From Demequina activiva (lineage in GTDB: Bacteria > Actinomycetota > Actinomycetes > Actinomycetales > Demequinaceae): a stretch of 64,000 nt of DNA. The DNA is taken from assembly GCF_016862815.1 (NCBI RefSeq), contig NZ_BONR01000004.1:62001-126000 (forward strand), in the 5' to 3' direction. Under the pieces are notes generated by a model that had not been told where the DNA came from, did no database searches, and was given only the letters and a program-made list of their open reading frames with translations. Shown here one piece after another: positions 53,340 through 62,081 of the stretch. Each line of letters starts with the position of its first letter. Positions within the stretch are counted from its first letter, which is position 1. The translations under genes were made by a program, and so were the position numbers.

Positions 53340-54848
53340 CTAGAGCGAGGCTCGCAGGCGACGCAGACGGGCGAGCGAGTGCTCCTGGCCCAGGATCTCC
53401 ATGGACTCGAACAGCGGCGGTGACACGAGCCGGCCGGTGACGCCCACGCGCAAGGGGCCGTAGGCGAAGCGCGGCTTGATGCCCATCTGGTCCACCAGCA
53501 CGGCCTGCAGCGCCTCCTGCTGCGCGGCGGCGCTGAAGTCATCCAGGCCCTCGAGCACGCCGATGGCAGCGTCGAGCACCTCAGCGGCGTTGTCGGGCAG
53601 CTTCGCGATCGCCGCCTCGTCGTACGGCAGCGCCTCGTCCTCGACGAACAGGAACCCCAGCATTCCCGGCGCCTCTCCCAGCAGGTTCATGCGGGTCTGG
53701 ACCAGCGGCGCCGCCTCGGCGAGCGTCTGCTCCTCGTGCGGGGCGAGCGCCTGGGTGTCGGCGGTCGACAGGTGTCCGGATGCGTGCAGGTAGGGCACCA
53801 TGCGGTCCACGAAGTCACCCAACGGCAGCGCGCGCAGGTGCTCGGCGTTGATCGCCTCGGCCTTCTTGAGGTCGAAGCGCGCCGGCGTCGGCGTGACGTC
53901 AGAGATGTCGAACGCCGCGACCAGCTCCGCGGGCGTGAAGATGTCGCGGTCCGGGCCGATGCTCCAGCCCAGCAGCGACAGATAGTTCAGCAGGCCCTCG
54001 CGGATGAAGCCGCGGTCGCGGTGCAGGAACAGGTTGGACTCCGGCGCGCGCTTGGACAGCTTCTTGTTGCCCTCGCCGGTGACCATGGGCATGTGCCCGA
54101 ACTGCGGCACCCGCTCGGACACGCCGAGCTCCACCATCGCGCGATGCAGAACGATCTGCCGCGGCGTCGAGGACAGCAGGTCCTCGCCGCGCAGCACGTG
54201 CGTGATCGCCATGAGCGCATCGTCCACAGGATTGACGAGCGTGTAGAGCGGCACACCGTTGCCGCGCACGATGACGAAGTCCGGGATCGACCCTGCGGGG
54301 AACGTGACGTCGCCGCGGATCAGGTCCGTGAACGTGATGTCCTCGTCCGGCATGCGCACGCGGATCACCGGCTGGCGACCCTCGGCACGGTACGCGGCCT
54401 TCTGCTCCTCGGTGAGGTCGCGGTCGAAGCCGTCGTACCCCAGCTTGGGGTCGCGGCCGGCGGCGTGGTGGCGCGCCTCAACCTCCTCCGGCGTGGAGAA
54501 GGACTCGTACGCGTAGCCGCCCTCGAGCAGGCGGCGCGCCACATCCATGTGGAGCTCGTGTCGCTCGGACTGACGGTAGGGCGCGTGCGGACCACCCACC
54601 TCGGGACCCTCGTCCCAGTCCAGGCCCAGCCATCGCAGCGCGTCGAGGAGCTGCTCGTAAGACTCCTGCGAGTCGCGCTCCGCGTCCGTGTCCTCGATCC
54701 GGAACACGAAGGTGCCGCCGTGGTGGCGAGCGTGTGCCCAGTTGAACAGCGCGGTGCGGATGAGCCCCACGTGCGGCGTCCCCGTGGGAGACGGGCAGAA
54801 CCGCACCCTCACCTCGCTCGTCTCCACCGCATCGTTCACAGCCGTCAT
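53340..54848 (-). CDS. gltX: Glutamyl-tRNA synthetase
   Basis: Class I aminoacyl-tRNA synthetase charging tRNA-Glu (and, in actinobacteria, usually tRNA-Gln before transamidation). The 502 residues have the HIGH-like [20 protein letters not shown] and the KMSKS-like [13 protein letters not shown]. Length is normal. It overlaps the FAH-family gene by 4 bp (ATGA) at its start. tRNA-Glu and tRNA-Gln genes lie 3-8 kb away on the same strand. Confidence 0.98.
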   Translation of the reverse strand: MTAVNDAVETSEVRVRFCPSPTGTPHVGLIRTALFNWAHARHHGGTFVFRIEDTDAERDSQESYEQLLDALRWLGLDWDEGPEVGGPHAPYRQSERHELHMDVARRLLEGGYAYESFSTPEEVEARHHAAGRDPKLGYDGFDRDLTEEQKAAYRAEGRQPVIRVRMPDEDITFTDLIRGDVTFPAGSIPDFVIVRGNGVPLYTLVNPVDDALMAITHVLRGEDLLSSTPRQIVLHRAMVELGVSERVPQFGHMPMVTGEGNKKLSKRAPESNLFLHRDRGFIREGLLNYLSLLGWSIGPDRDIFTPAELVAAFDISDVTPTPARFDLKKAEAINAEHLRALPLGDFVDRMVPYLHASGHLSTADTQALAPHEEQTLAEAAPLVQTRMNLLGEAPGMLGFLFVEDEALPYDEAAIAKLPDNAAEVLDAAIGVLEGLDDFSAAAQQEALQAVLVDQMGIKPRFAYGPLRVGVTGRLVSPPLFESMEILGQEHSLARLRRLRASL

Positions 54849-55630
54849 CGGCGGATCACCGGATTGCGCAGCACTCCCAGCCCCTCGATCTCGATCTCTA
54901 CGACGTCCGCGTGGTTCAGCTTCGTCACACCGGACGGCGTGCCGGTCAGGATGATGTCACCGGGAAGCAGCGTGGTCACCTCGGAGACCATCGCGACAGC
55001 CTCGGACACGTCGCGGATCATGTCCCGGGTGCTCCCGGTCTGCACCGTCTCGCCGTTGATGCGCGAGCTGATCTGCGCATCGTCCCAGCTCAGGTCCGTC
55101 TCGATCCACGGACCGAGCGGCAGGGAGGTGTCGAAGGCCTTGGCGCGGAACCACTGGTCCTCCTGGCGCTGCAGGTCGCGCGCCGTGACATCGTTCGCGC
55201 AGGTGTAGCCGTAGATGTAGTCCGTGGCGCGCTCAGGCGTGACGTCCTTGCACAGCCGGCCGATCACCACGGCGAGCTCCGCCTCGAGCTGCACATCGTC
55301 GCTGTAGTGGGGCAGCACGATGGGATCGTCGGGGCCGATCACCGCGGTGTTGGGCTTGAGGAACAGGATGGGGACCTCGGACGCAGGGCCGCGATGCGGG
55401 ATCTCCCTCGCGTGAGCCTCGTAGTTCTTGCCCAGGCAGATCGCCTTCGAGCGAGGGATCACCGGCGCGAGCAGGCGCACGTCGTCCGTGAGCTTGATGC
55501 GCTCGTTGGCCACCTCCCCCGGCGTGTACATGGGATCGCCGGTGAGGACCACCAGCTCCTCCTGGCCCGGGTCGCCGTCGACGACCGCGTACCGCGGCTC
55601 GTCACCTGTCGTGAATCTCGCGATGCGCAT
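54845..55630 (-). CDS. Fumarylacetoacetate hydrolase family protein
   Basis: 261-residue FAH-fold protein, the family of fumarylpyruvate hydrolases and 2-hydroxyhepta-2,4-diene-1,7-dioate isomerases. Metal-binding residues sit in [11 protein letters not shown], with [13 protein letters not shown] and [14 protein letters not shown] characteristic, and [14 protein letters not shown] at the C-terminus. ATG 55630 (MRIARFT) is chosen; the open frame continues far upstream but antisense to the next gene. Gene order FAH-gltX is conserved in actinobacteria. Substrate unknown. Confidence 0.92.
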   Translation of the reverse strand: MRIARFTTGDEPRYAVVDGDPGQEELVVLTGDPMYTPGEVANERIKLTDDVRLLAPVIPRSKAICLGKNYEAHAREIPHRGPASEVPILFLKPNTAVIGPDDPIVLPHYSDDVQLEAELAVVIGRLCKDVTPERATDYIYGYTCANDVTARDLQRQEDQWFRAKAFDTSLPLGPWIETDLSWDDAQISSRINGETVQTGSTRDMIRDVSEAVAMVSEVTTLLPGDIILTGTPSGVTKLNHADVVEIEIEGLGVLRNPVIRR

Positions 55631-55693
55631 GGGTTCCAGCCTAGCCGCGTCGCGACTCAGGTTCTTGCTCCGCGCCGTGCGTACGATGCCAGC

Positions 55694-56185
55694 ATGACGG
55701 AGATCCAGCCGACGACGGCCGATGCGCTGATGGCCGATGCCGACGCTCAGCTGGCCGCGCTGCTGCGCCACGCCGATGCGCTCCCCGACTTCGCGGTGAG
55801 CGAGGACTTCTCCGGCGAGCGGGTCGCGGACGTCCTGGCACATCTGCACGGCTGGCACCTGCTCTTCCTGTCCTGGACCGCGAAGGAGGCGGCCGGCGTC
55901 GAGCCCACCTTCCCTGCTCCCGGCTACACCTGGGACCGCCTCGCCGAGCTGAACGCGGCCATCCTCGCGGAGCACGCGCATCGGCCGTACTCCGAGCTGC
56001 GCGGCCGTCTGGTCGACTCGCACGCCCGCATGCTCGACGCCGTGCGGGGCCTGGACGACGGCACGCTGTTCGACGTGGGCGCCCACGCGTGGGCCGGCGA
56101 CCAGTCGTTGGGCCTGGTCGCGCACGAGTGCCTGGGCGGGCACTACCGGTGGGCGGAGAGCGCATTGGGCGTATGCGCGCGGTGA
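55694..56185 (+). CDS. ClbS/DfsB-like four-helix bundle protein
   Basis: 163-residue protein beginning MTEIQPTTADALMADADAQL. VADVLAHLHGWHLLFLSW and the C-terminal HECLGGHYRWAESALG resemble the DinB-like ClbS/DfsB (DUF1706) family, whose members protect against genotoxins or act as metal-dependent hydrolases. The His residues could form the metal site. It overlaps the following membrane protein by 13 bp. Function here is not known. Confidence 0.75.
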   Translation: MTEIQPTTADALMADADAQLAALLRHADALPDFAVSEDFSGERVADVLAHLHGWHLLFLSWTAKEAAGVEPTFPAPGYTWDRLAELNAAILAEHAHRPYSELRGRLVDSHARMLDAVRGLDDGTLFDVGAHAWAGDQSLGLVAHECLGGHYRWAESALGVCAR

Positions 56186-57261
56186 CCTCCCCATCCACCA
56201 CCAGGGTCCGCGCGCGCATCGACGGACTGGATGTCGCGCGTGCCATCGCCGTGCTCGGGATGATCGCCGCGCACATCGGCGACGAGGGCACCCGCGCCCC
56301 AGACACCGAGGGCTGGGGGTGGCTGGTCATCTCCCACGGCTTCCCGTCATCGTTGTTCGCCGTGCTGGCCGGGGTGTCGATCACCCTCATGCTCACGCAG
56401 CGCGGCGTCGTTCCGGTGGCCGACGTCGGCTCCGAGCAGCTCACGCGGACACGCATCCGTGTGGCCGTGCGCGGAGGCCTGCTGATCGTGATGGGCGTCG
56501 CGCTGATGCTGTTGGACACGTTCGTGGCGATCGTGCTGACCAACCTCGGCATCGCCTTCCTGGTGGCGCTGCCGGCGCTCGCGTGGCGCAGGCGGGTGCT
56601 GGTGCCCCTGATCGCGGTGCTGGTGCTCGCAGGCGGGTGGGTCGCGCGCGTCCTGTCCGATGCGGTGGATGCCGAGCCCTCGCGGCCGCTGCCCGTGCTC
56701 GACGCGCTGTGGTCGTACCGGTATCCCCTGCTGGTGTGGCTCGCCTACCTGCTGGTGGGACTGATCGTGGGAAGGCTGGCGCTGCGGCGGGACGTGACCG
56801 CGCTGTGGCTGGTCGCCGGAGGCGTCGCGCTCGCGGTCGGTGCACGCGTGGTCGAGGCCCTGCTCTCCGACGGGCCGCTGGAATCACCCTGGCTGTCCTC
56901 CACGTCTCACTCGTACACCCCGGTCGAGATGACCCAGAACATCGGCGTCGCTCTCGCGGTCACCGGCTCCTGCCTCTGGCTCGCGCGCCGCATTCCGAGG
57001 CTCCTGTGGCCCTTGCGCGCCACGGGGTCGATGGCACTCACGGTGTATGTGCTGCAGATCCTCGTGATCGCGCTCGTGGGCAACGAGATGATCCTCGAGC
57101 CCTCCAACGTCTCCCTGGTGGTCACCTGCGCCGGCCTCGTGGCGTTCGCGTGCGCATGGCGGGCATGGCTGGGCCAGGGGCCACTCGAGCGACTGATGAC
57201 GGTGACGTCCAACGCCGCGGCCGAGGCCTACCTCACGCGGGACCGCACTGCGCTCACCTGA
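56173..57261 (+). CDS. DUF1624/DUF418-like multi-pass membrane protein
   Basis: 362-residue protein with about ten hydrophobic segments. The N-terminal RIDGLDVARAIAVLGMIAAHI is typical of the heparan-alpha-glucosaminide N-acetyltransferase-like (DUF1624) family, and the C-terminal ATGSMALTVYVLQIL matches it too. Such proteins may acylate cell-envelope sugars. ATG 56173 lies inside the end of the previous gene, so the two may be coupled. No substrate can be given. Confidence 0.78.
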   Translation: MRAVTSPSTTRVRARIDGLDVARAIAVLGMIAAHIGDEGTRAPDTEGWGWLVISHGFPSSLFAVLAGVSITLMLTQRGVVPVADVGSEQLTRTRIRVAVRGGLLIVMGVALMLLDTFVAIVLTNLGIAFLVALPALAWRRRVLVPLIAVLVLAGGWVARVLSDAVDAEPSRPLPVLDALWSYRYPLLVWLAYLLVGLIVGRLALRRDVTALWLVAGGVALAVGARVVEALLSDGPLESPWLSSTSHSYTPVEMTQNIGVALAVTGSCLWLARRIPRLLWPLRATGSMALTVYVLQILVIALVGNEMILEPSNVSLVVTCAGLVAFACAWRAWLGQGPLERLMTVTSNAAAEAYLTRDRTALT

Positions 57262-57279
57262 GAGATCTGGGCTGAGACA

Positions 57280-58158
57280 ATGGGCGCCATGCCCACCCTC
57301 GCCGCGACCGTCCTGTCCCCGGCGGACTGGGCCGCGCGCGCAACTGCGCATCGCGATCGGGCCGATGCGCTCACCGAGGGCCGCCGCGAGCGCGCCGCGC
57401 GCGGCGAGTCCCACGCGATCGAGGACTTCCTCTTCGAGTACTACAACGCCAAGCCCGGACAGCTGCGCCGGTGGCACCCAGGCATCGGCGTCGCATTGCA
57501 GGCGGCCGATGCGCATGCCGAGCAGCGCTGGTACGTCACGCGGGACGGGGAGACGTCCCTGGATAGGGCGGCGTTCGCTGCCGAGCGCGGCGACACCGCG
57601 CTGTACATTCGTCGCCTCCTGGTCGCGACGGCCGGCCGCGCGCCGCTGCTGGGCTGCTTCGGGATGCACGAGTGGGCCATGGTCTACCGATCGGCGGATG
57701 TCGAGCGCCGGCACGGCCTGCCGCTGCGCCTGGGGTCGGAGGGGACAGATGCCGCCGTCGAGGCGAACCCGCTGGTGTGCACGCACTTCGACGCGTTCCG
57801 CTTCTTCACGCCGGAGGCGGTGCCGCGCAACTCGACGCAGCTCACGCGCTCCACGCAGCCCGACTCCGAACAACCCGGCTGCCTGCACGCCACGATGGAC
57901 CTCTACAAGTGGTGCCTGAAGCTGGGTCCAGCGGTTCCGGGCGAGCTGCTGCTGGACTGCTTCGCATTGGCGCGCGACGTGCGGCGGGTGGACATGCAGG
58001 CCTCGCCCTACGACGTGTCGTCCTACGGGCTCTCGGCGATCGCCGTCGAGACGCCCGCCGGAAAGTCCGAGTATGCCGCCCGTCAGCGCGACTTCGCTCG
58101 CCGTGCCGCGCCGCTGCGAGAGCGCCTCATCGAGGTCTGCGACGCGGTGCTGGCCTGA
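57280..58158 (+). CDS. Conserved actinobacterial protein annotated as 3-methyladenine DNA glycosylase
   Basis: 292-residue protein. AIEDFLFEYYNAKPGQLRRWHPG, CFGMHEWAMVYRS and LHATMDLYKWCLKLGP are conserved in an actinobacterial family that databases often label 3-methyladenine DNA glycosylase; no helix-hairpin-helix or known catalytic motif is visible, so the name is doubtful. Two ATGs, 57280 and 57289, are possible; neither has a clear ribosome-binding site. Confidence 0.65.
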   Translation: MGAMPTLAATVLSPADWAARATAHRDRADALTEGRRERAARGESHAIEDFLFEYYNAKPGQLRRWHPGIGVALQAADAHAEQRWYVTRDGETSLDRAAFAAERGDTALYIRRLLVATAGRAPLLGCFGMHEWAMVYRSADVERRHGLPLRLGSEGTDAAVEANPLVCTHFDAFRFFTPEAVPRNSTQLTRSTQPDSEQPGCLHATMDLYKWCLKLGPAVPGELLLDCFALARDVRRVDMQASPYDVSSYGLSAIAVETPAGKSEYAARQRDFARRAAPLRERLIEVCDAVLA

Positions 58159-58182
58159 CGGCGGCGCACCGCTCGCGGAAGG

Positions 58183-58746
58183 TCAGGGAACCAGGTCCTC
58201 GGCGACCGCGAGCGCCGCTGCGGTGCGATCCGCTGCCGTTCCACCCAGGTCGCTGCCAGGCTTGTTGGCGAACAGCACTGACATGATCGCCATGCGCATG
58301 CGCAGCTTGTCCTCGACGCTCGCGTTGGGCGGCAGCGCCGCCGTCCACAGGCGCTGCTTGATCTGATGCACCAGCGCGGTGGTCGACCGGAGGTTGTTGA
58401 GCGCGACCTCGTTCTGCTGGACGCACTGGATGACGCCGCCGCCGGTGCCGCGCGTGATGTCACCGAGGCGGCGAACCACCTCGAGACGACGCTCCCGTGT
58501 GGAGGGCCCGGACTGCATCCACTGCACCAACCCGTCGATCTCGTCCGAGACCTTGCTGAGGAGCGAGTCGAGGATCTCCTCCTTGGTGCGGAAGTGGTAG
58601 TAGAGCGCCGCCTTGGTGACGCCCAGGTCCTCGGCGATCTCGCGCAGCGAGGTCTGGTCGTAGCCGTTGTCCGTGAAGCGCTCGAGCGCGACGGTCTGGA
58701 TGCGCGCGCGGGTGTCACCGCGCTTGCGCGTTCCTGACTCGACCAT
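58183..58746 (-). CDS. TetR-family repressor
   Basis: 187-residue regulator, divergent from an MFS pump. The N-terminal helix-turn-helix reads TSLREIAEDLGVTKAALYYHFRTKEEIL (split), the hallmark of TetR proteins; the ligand domain (about 65-187) is variable as usual. Two 18-bp direct repeats in the 241-bp divergent region are its likely operators. It probably represses itself and the pump and is released by the pump's substrate. Confidence 0.93.
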   Translation of the reverse strand: MVESGTRKRGDTRARIQTVALERFTDNGYDQTSLREIAEDLGVTKAALYYHFRTKEEILDSLLSKVSDEIDGLVQWMQSGPSTRERRLEVVRRLGDITRGTGGGVIQCVQQNEVALNNLRSTTALVHQIKQRLWTAALPPNASVEDKLRMRMAIMSVLFANKPGSDLGGTAADRTAAALAVAEDLVP

Positions 58747-58786
58747 GGCTCTCCCTCTGCTGCCGAAGAAACTTCACAAGAAGTCT

Positions 58787-58846
58787 ACTTGACGACCGGC
58801 TAGCAATCGCACTAGCGTCACTCTCATAACTTACCGGACGGCTAGT
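58787..58846. promoter_or_regulatory. Direct-repeat operators between TetR repressor and MFS pump
   Basis: ACTTGACGACCGGCTAGC (58787-58804) and ACTTACCGGACGGCTAGT (58829-58846) agree at 13 of 18 positions and are 42 bp apart, about four helical turns. Each has a partly palindromic core with CGG. The spacing puts both on the same DNA face. Confidence 0.6.
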
Positions 58847-58987
58847 TGATTCCACAAGGAACGCAACCACCATCCCCCATCGTCGCCGTCCTCGGCCGAG
58901 GCTACGACATCGCCCACCGACGGGCACGCCCCCACGCCACGGCGCGCATCGGACATGCCTGCACGCCACCTCCCCGGAAGGCTCCTC

Positions 58988-60565
58988 ATGGACACCACCC
59001 CCGACCCCCGCCGCTGGTGGGGTCTCGCCGCGATCGGGCTCGCGCAGCTCATGGTCGTGCTCGACATGACCATCGTGAACATCGCCCTGCCCACCGCTCA
59101 GGCGGACCTGGGCATCTCGGATGCGGACCGCCAGTGGGTCATCACGGCCTACACCCTCGCGTTCGGCGGCCTGCTGCTGCTGGGAGGGCGCCTGGGCGAC
59201 GTCTGGGGTCGCAAGCGCACGCTCATCGTGGGGCTCGTAGGATTCGCCGCCGCGTCCGCGCTGGGCGGCATCGCGCAGAGCTTCGAGATGCTCATCACCG
59301 CCCGCGCCCTGCAGGGAGTGTTCGCCGCGCTCCTGGCACCGGCCGCACTGTCGATGCTCAACGTCACCTTCACGGATGCCCGCGAGCGCGCACGCGCCCT
59401 GGGCGTCTACGGCGCGATCGCCGGCGGTGGCGCCGCCATCGGACTGATCCTGGGCGGAGCGCTCACCCAGTACGTCGACTGGCGCTGGACGCTCATGGTC
59501 AACGTTCCCATCGCAGCGCTCGCAGTCGTGGGCGCGGCGCTGTTCCTCCACGACCCCGTCGGGGGTCGCGTGCGGGTCCGGCTCGACATCCCCGGCGCGC
59601 TCCTCGCCACCGGCGGTCTGCTTGCGATCGTGTTCGGCCTGAGCGAGGCGGAGCAGGACGGCTGGACGTCTGCCATCGTGCTCGGATCGCTCACCGTGGG
59701 TGTGCTGCTCATGGCCGCGTTCGTCGCTGTCGAGCGCCGCACCCCGCACGCACTGCTGCCGCTGCACCTGCTGCGCGACCGCAACCGCCTGGGCGCGCTC
59801 AGCGCCGTGGGCCTGTCGCAGATCGGCATGTTCGGCGTGTTCCTGTTCCTCACCTACTACATGCAGGGCGTTCAGGGCTTCTCTCCCATGGCCACCGGCA
59901 TCGCCTTCCTGCCCATGGTCGTGGGCATGATGACCGGCGCGGTGGGCATCTCTGCCCGCCTGCTGCCTCGCGTGGGCCCGCGGCGCCTCATGATCCCTGG
60001 GCTGCTGATCGCCGCGGGAGCGCTGACGTTCCTCACCCAGATCGAGGTCGGCTCCTCCTACTGGCTGCACGTGTTCCCTGGCCTGCTGTTCCTGGGACTG
60101 GGCATGGGCCTGACCTTCATGCCATCGATGGCCACCGCCACGGGCGGCGTGCGCGGGTCCGATGCGGGAGTCGTGTCCGCGACGCTCAACACCACCCAGC
60201 AGGTGGGCGGCTCGATCGGCATCGCGCTGCTCAACACGATTGCTGCCTCCGCGACCTCGGCATGGATCCTCGACAACGGCGGCCCGGCGGCAGACCTCGA
60301 TGAGGCGGCCGTCGCGGGCTTCACCACCGCCATGTGGGTGTCCGTGGGTGCCTTGGTGCTCGCCGCCTTGACCGCGGCGATCCTCGTCAACGCCCACCCC
60401 TCCGACAGCCACCGGCCCCTCACTCCCGAGGAGCTGGCGGATGCCGATCTCGCCGGAGCGCCGATGTCCGGCGCAGAGGCTCCCGTCGCTCAGGCCGTGG
60501 GTGCACCCGCGACCGGCGGCTCCACCGATCCCGGCGAGGACGCGCCTGCAGTGATGCGCCCGTAG
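58988..60565 (+). CDS. MFS drug efflux transporter, DHA2 (EmrB/QacA) type
   Basis: Fourteen-helix proton-driven exporter, 525 residues. MVVLDMTIVNIALPTAQADL is the DHA2 motif D-like opening; motif A is GRLGDVWGRKRTLI; motif C-like GGGAAIGLILGGAL. ATG 58988 is set by ccggaaggctc; longer starts are unlikely. Divergent TetR gene suggests substrate-induced expression. Substrate unknown. Confidence 0.95.
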   Translation: MDTTPDPRRWWGLAAIGLAQLMVVLDMTIVNIALPTAQADLGISDADRQWVITAYTLAFGGLLLLGGRLGDVWGRKRTLIVGLVGFAAASALGGIAQSFEMLITARALQGVFAALLAPAALSMLNVTFTDARERARALGVYGAIAGGGAAIGLILGGALTQYVDWRWTLMVNVPIAALAVVGAALFLHDPVGGRVRVRLDIPGALLATGGLLAIVFGLSEAEQDGWTSAIVLGSLTVGVLLMAAFVAVERRTPHALLPLHLLRDRNRLGALSAVGLSQIGMFGVFLFLTYYMQGVQGFSPMATGIAFLPMVVGMMTGAVGISARLLPRVGPRRLMIPGLLIAAGALTFLTQIEVGSSYWLHVFPGLLFLGLGMGLTFMPSMATATGGVRGSDAGVVSATLNTTQQVGGSIGIALLNTIAASATSAWILDNGGPAADLDEAAVAGFTTAMWVSVGALVLAALTAAILVNAHPSDSHRPLTPEELADADLAGAPMSGAEAPVAQAVGAPATGGSTDPGEDAPAVMRP

Positions 60566-60581
60566 TCCTCGCCCCTCCCCT

Positions 60582-60616
60582 GCGACGCCCCTCGGACCGT
60601 TCCGGGGGGCGTCGCT
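60582..60616 (+). terminator. Terminator hairpin after the MFS pump
   Basis: GCGACGCCCC (60582-60591) pairs with GGGGCGTCGC (60607-60616), with an inner CGGA/TCCG pairing. Lies 17 bp after the stop; no T-run. Confidence 0.65.
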
Positions 60617-60632
60617 CTGCGTCCGTGGCGTG

Positions 60633-60785
60633 TCACTGCCAGGCGGCGAGGAGTGCGCGTGTGAACGGCACCACGACGTCGCCGTCCGCAGCCGTGCCGT
60701 CGCCGGTCGGCGTCGAGGCGTACCCGAACAGCGCTCGCCCGCGCTCGCGCACCAACGCGTCGTGCGTCGCTCGCCACGTGGTCAT
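60633..60785 (-). pseudogene. Fragment resembling an ECF sigma factor N-terminus
   Basis: Open frame of 50 residues, MTTWRATHDALVRERGRALF..., whose ALVRERGRALFGYA, TGD and FTRALLAAW match the beginning of region 2 of ECF sigma factors (typically RGxALxxYAYLLTGDxxxAEDLVQxxxxRA). The conserved Leu-Leu and AEDLVQ parts are altered (YASTPTGDGTAADGD) and the frame stops where region 2 should continue; nothing sigma-like follows. Probably a decayed gene; chance similarity remains possible. Confidence 0.4.
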
Positions 60786-60888
60786 CGTGCGCTCGTCCGG
60801 CCTGCCATGACCCACTCAACGTAGCCAGCGCGTGCGCGGTTGGGGCGAGGGCGCGCGGTGCCGTCACCCCGACGGCACCGCGCTCGTC

Positions 60889-61533
60889 TCACGCCAGCTG
60901 CATCGTGGTCACGCAGGTGGCGTCCTCACCATCATCTGTGCTCAGGCGCTCGGTGGCGGTGAGGCCGTCCCGAGTGATCGTCAGGTCGACCTCCGTGCCG
61001 CGGGGCAGCCACAGGCCCACGAAGCCGTTGTCGAAGGTCACCATGGACTGCTCGAGGAGCACCTCGCCCGATGCGGCGTCGGTGACCAGCACGTCGACCG
61101 CCTCGGAGCGCATCTCGCCTGCACACGTGGTGAGCGAGTGGAAGTAGCACTCGTGGGTGGTGTCGACGTAGGGAGCGATGGAGACGTAGAACTCGTCCTC
61201 GGGCATGGGCAGAGCGACCTCCGCGCCGCTGGCGTCAGAGATCAGCAGCTCATCCGGCCGGATCGAGGCGAACAGCTCGGACTCTCGCTCCGCGAGCGCC
61301 GTGGCGTCGAGCGTGTCGATCACCTCGCGGGCGTCGAGACCGGCGAGGCCGTAGGCCCCGAGGATCTCGTCCGCCGAGGGCTGCGGAGCCTCCGGGCTCG
61401 GAGCCTCCGGGCTCGACGACTCGGAGACCGGAGCCTCCTGCGCCGGGGCGGCGGTGCACGCCGCGAGGAGGAGGGCAAGTGCCGCGGATGCGGCGGCGAC
61501 GCGGATGCGCGCCTGGGTTCGGGTGTGAAGCAT
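60889..61533 (-). CDS. cueP: CueP-family copper-binding lipoprotein
   Basis: Exported metal-binding protein of 214 residues. The signal peptide ends in lipobox LLLAAC (Cys26), then a Pro/Glu/Ser linker. The core GLDAREVIDTLDAT, PYVDTTHECYFHSLTTCAGE and TTFDNGFVGLWLPRG are typical of CueP, a periplasmic copper chaperone known from Salmonella, with Cys129, Cys137 and a Cys near the C-terminus as probable ligands. ATG 61533 has ggaactt upstream. A small Cys/His membrane protein lies upstream on the same strand; both may serve copper handling. Confidence 0.87.
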   Translation of the reverse strand: MLHTRTQARIRVAAASAALALLLAACTAAPAQEAPVSESSSPEAPSPEAPQPSADEILGAYGLAGLDAREVIDTLDATALAERESELFASIRPDELLISDASGAEVALPMPEDEFYVSIAPYVDTTHECYFHSLTTCAGEMRSEAVDVLVTDAASGEVLLEQSMVTFDNGFVGLWLPRGTEVDLTITRDGLTATERLSTDDGEDATCVTTMQLA

Positions 61534-61612
61534 GGAAGTTCCTTCTGTCAGGGGGGTGGGATGAGCGTGGGCGCAGCCGGTGCGGAGGTCCGCAGGCCGC
61601 GCAGCGCTCACC

Positions 61613-62023
61613 TCACGTCCGACAGATGCCGAGTGCGGACAGATCCGGTGGCCGGACCGGGCCGGGCGGCACGCGCACCGCGGTCGTAGCGAGGGGCTGG
61701 CGAATCGCGAGCCAGACCACGGGTGCGGGCCGCAGCGCGGACATGAGCGCGACCACCACGATCGTCACGAGGCATGCGATCATCGCGCCCTCGTCGTGGT
61801 CGATGCAGCCGGGGCAGTCCGCATCAGCGGCGACAGCCGTCAGCGCAGGCCCATGGTGGAGGCCATCCGTGGCGTCGCTCGCCATGCTGGCCGAGCCGCC
61901 CGCGGAGGCGTGAGCGAAGCCCATGCCGAGCACCAGCGCCAGGGCGAGCAGCCCGCCGAGCACCACCCATCGCGCCGCCAGCGGGAGTCCGGTGCGGCGT
62001 GCGCGGGTGGGCGCGCTCGTCAT
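61613..62023 (-). CDS. Small Cys/His-rich membrane protein (DUF6153-like)
   Basis: 136-residue protein with two membrane segments (about 18-40 and 82-101) and between them a short extracytoplasmic loop containing HH and DCPGCIDHDEG, likely to bind metal. The ending PDLSALGICRT recalls small actinobacterial proteins near copper genes (DUF6153). Lies 79 bp upstream of the CueP gene. Function is inferred from context. Confidence 0.6.
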   Translation of the reverse strand: MTSAPTRARRTGLPLAARWVVLGGLLALALVLGMGFAHASAGGSASMASDATDGLHHGPALTAVAADADCPGCIDHDEGAMIACLVTIVVVALMSALRPAPVVWLAIRQPLATTAVRVPPGPVRPPDLSALGICRT

Positions 62024-62081
62024 GATGCGTCAGTCTAGAACGGTCGACGAGCGGCTCAGACGGGACGAACGGCCCGGCGGC

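Larger units (their letters stand above)
60566..60888. other. 323-bp region without an intact gene
   Basis: Holds the MFS terminator hairpin and the sigma-like fragment. The remaining 100 bp before the CueP gene end show no further structure. Confidence 0.5.
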
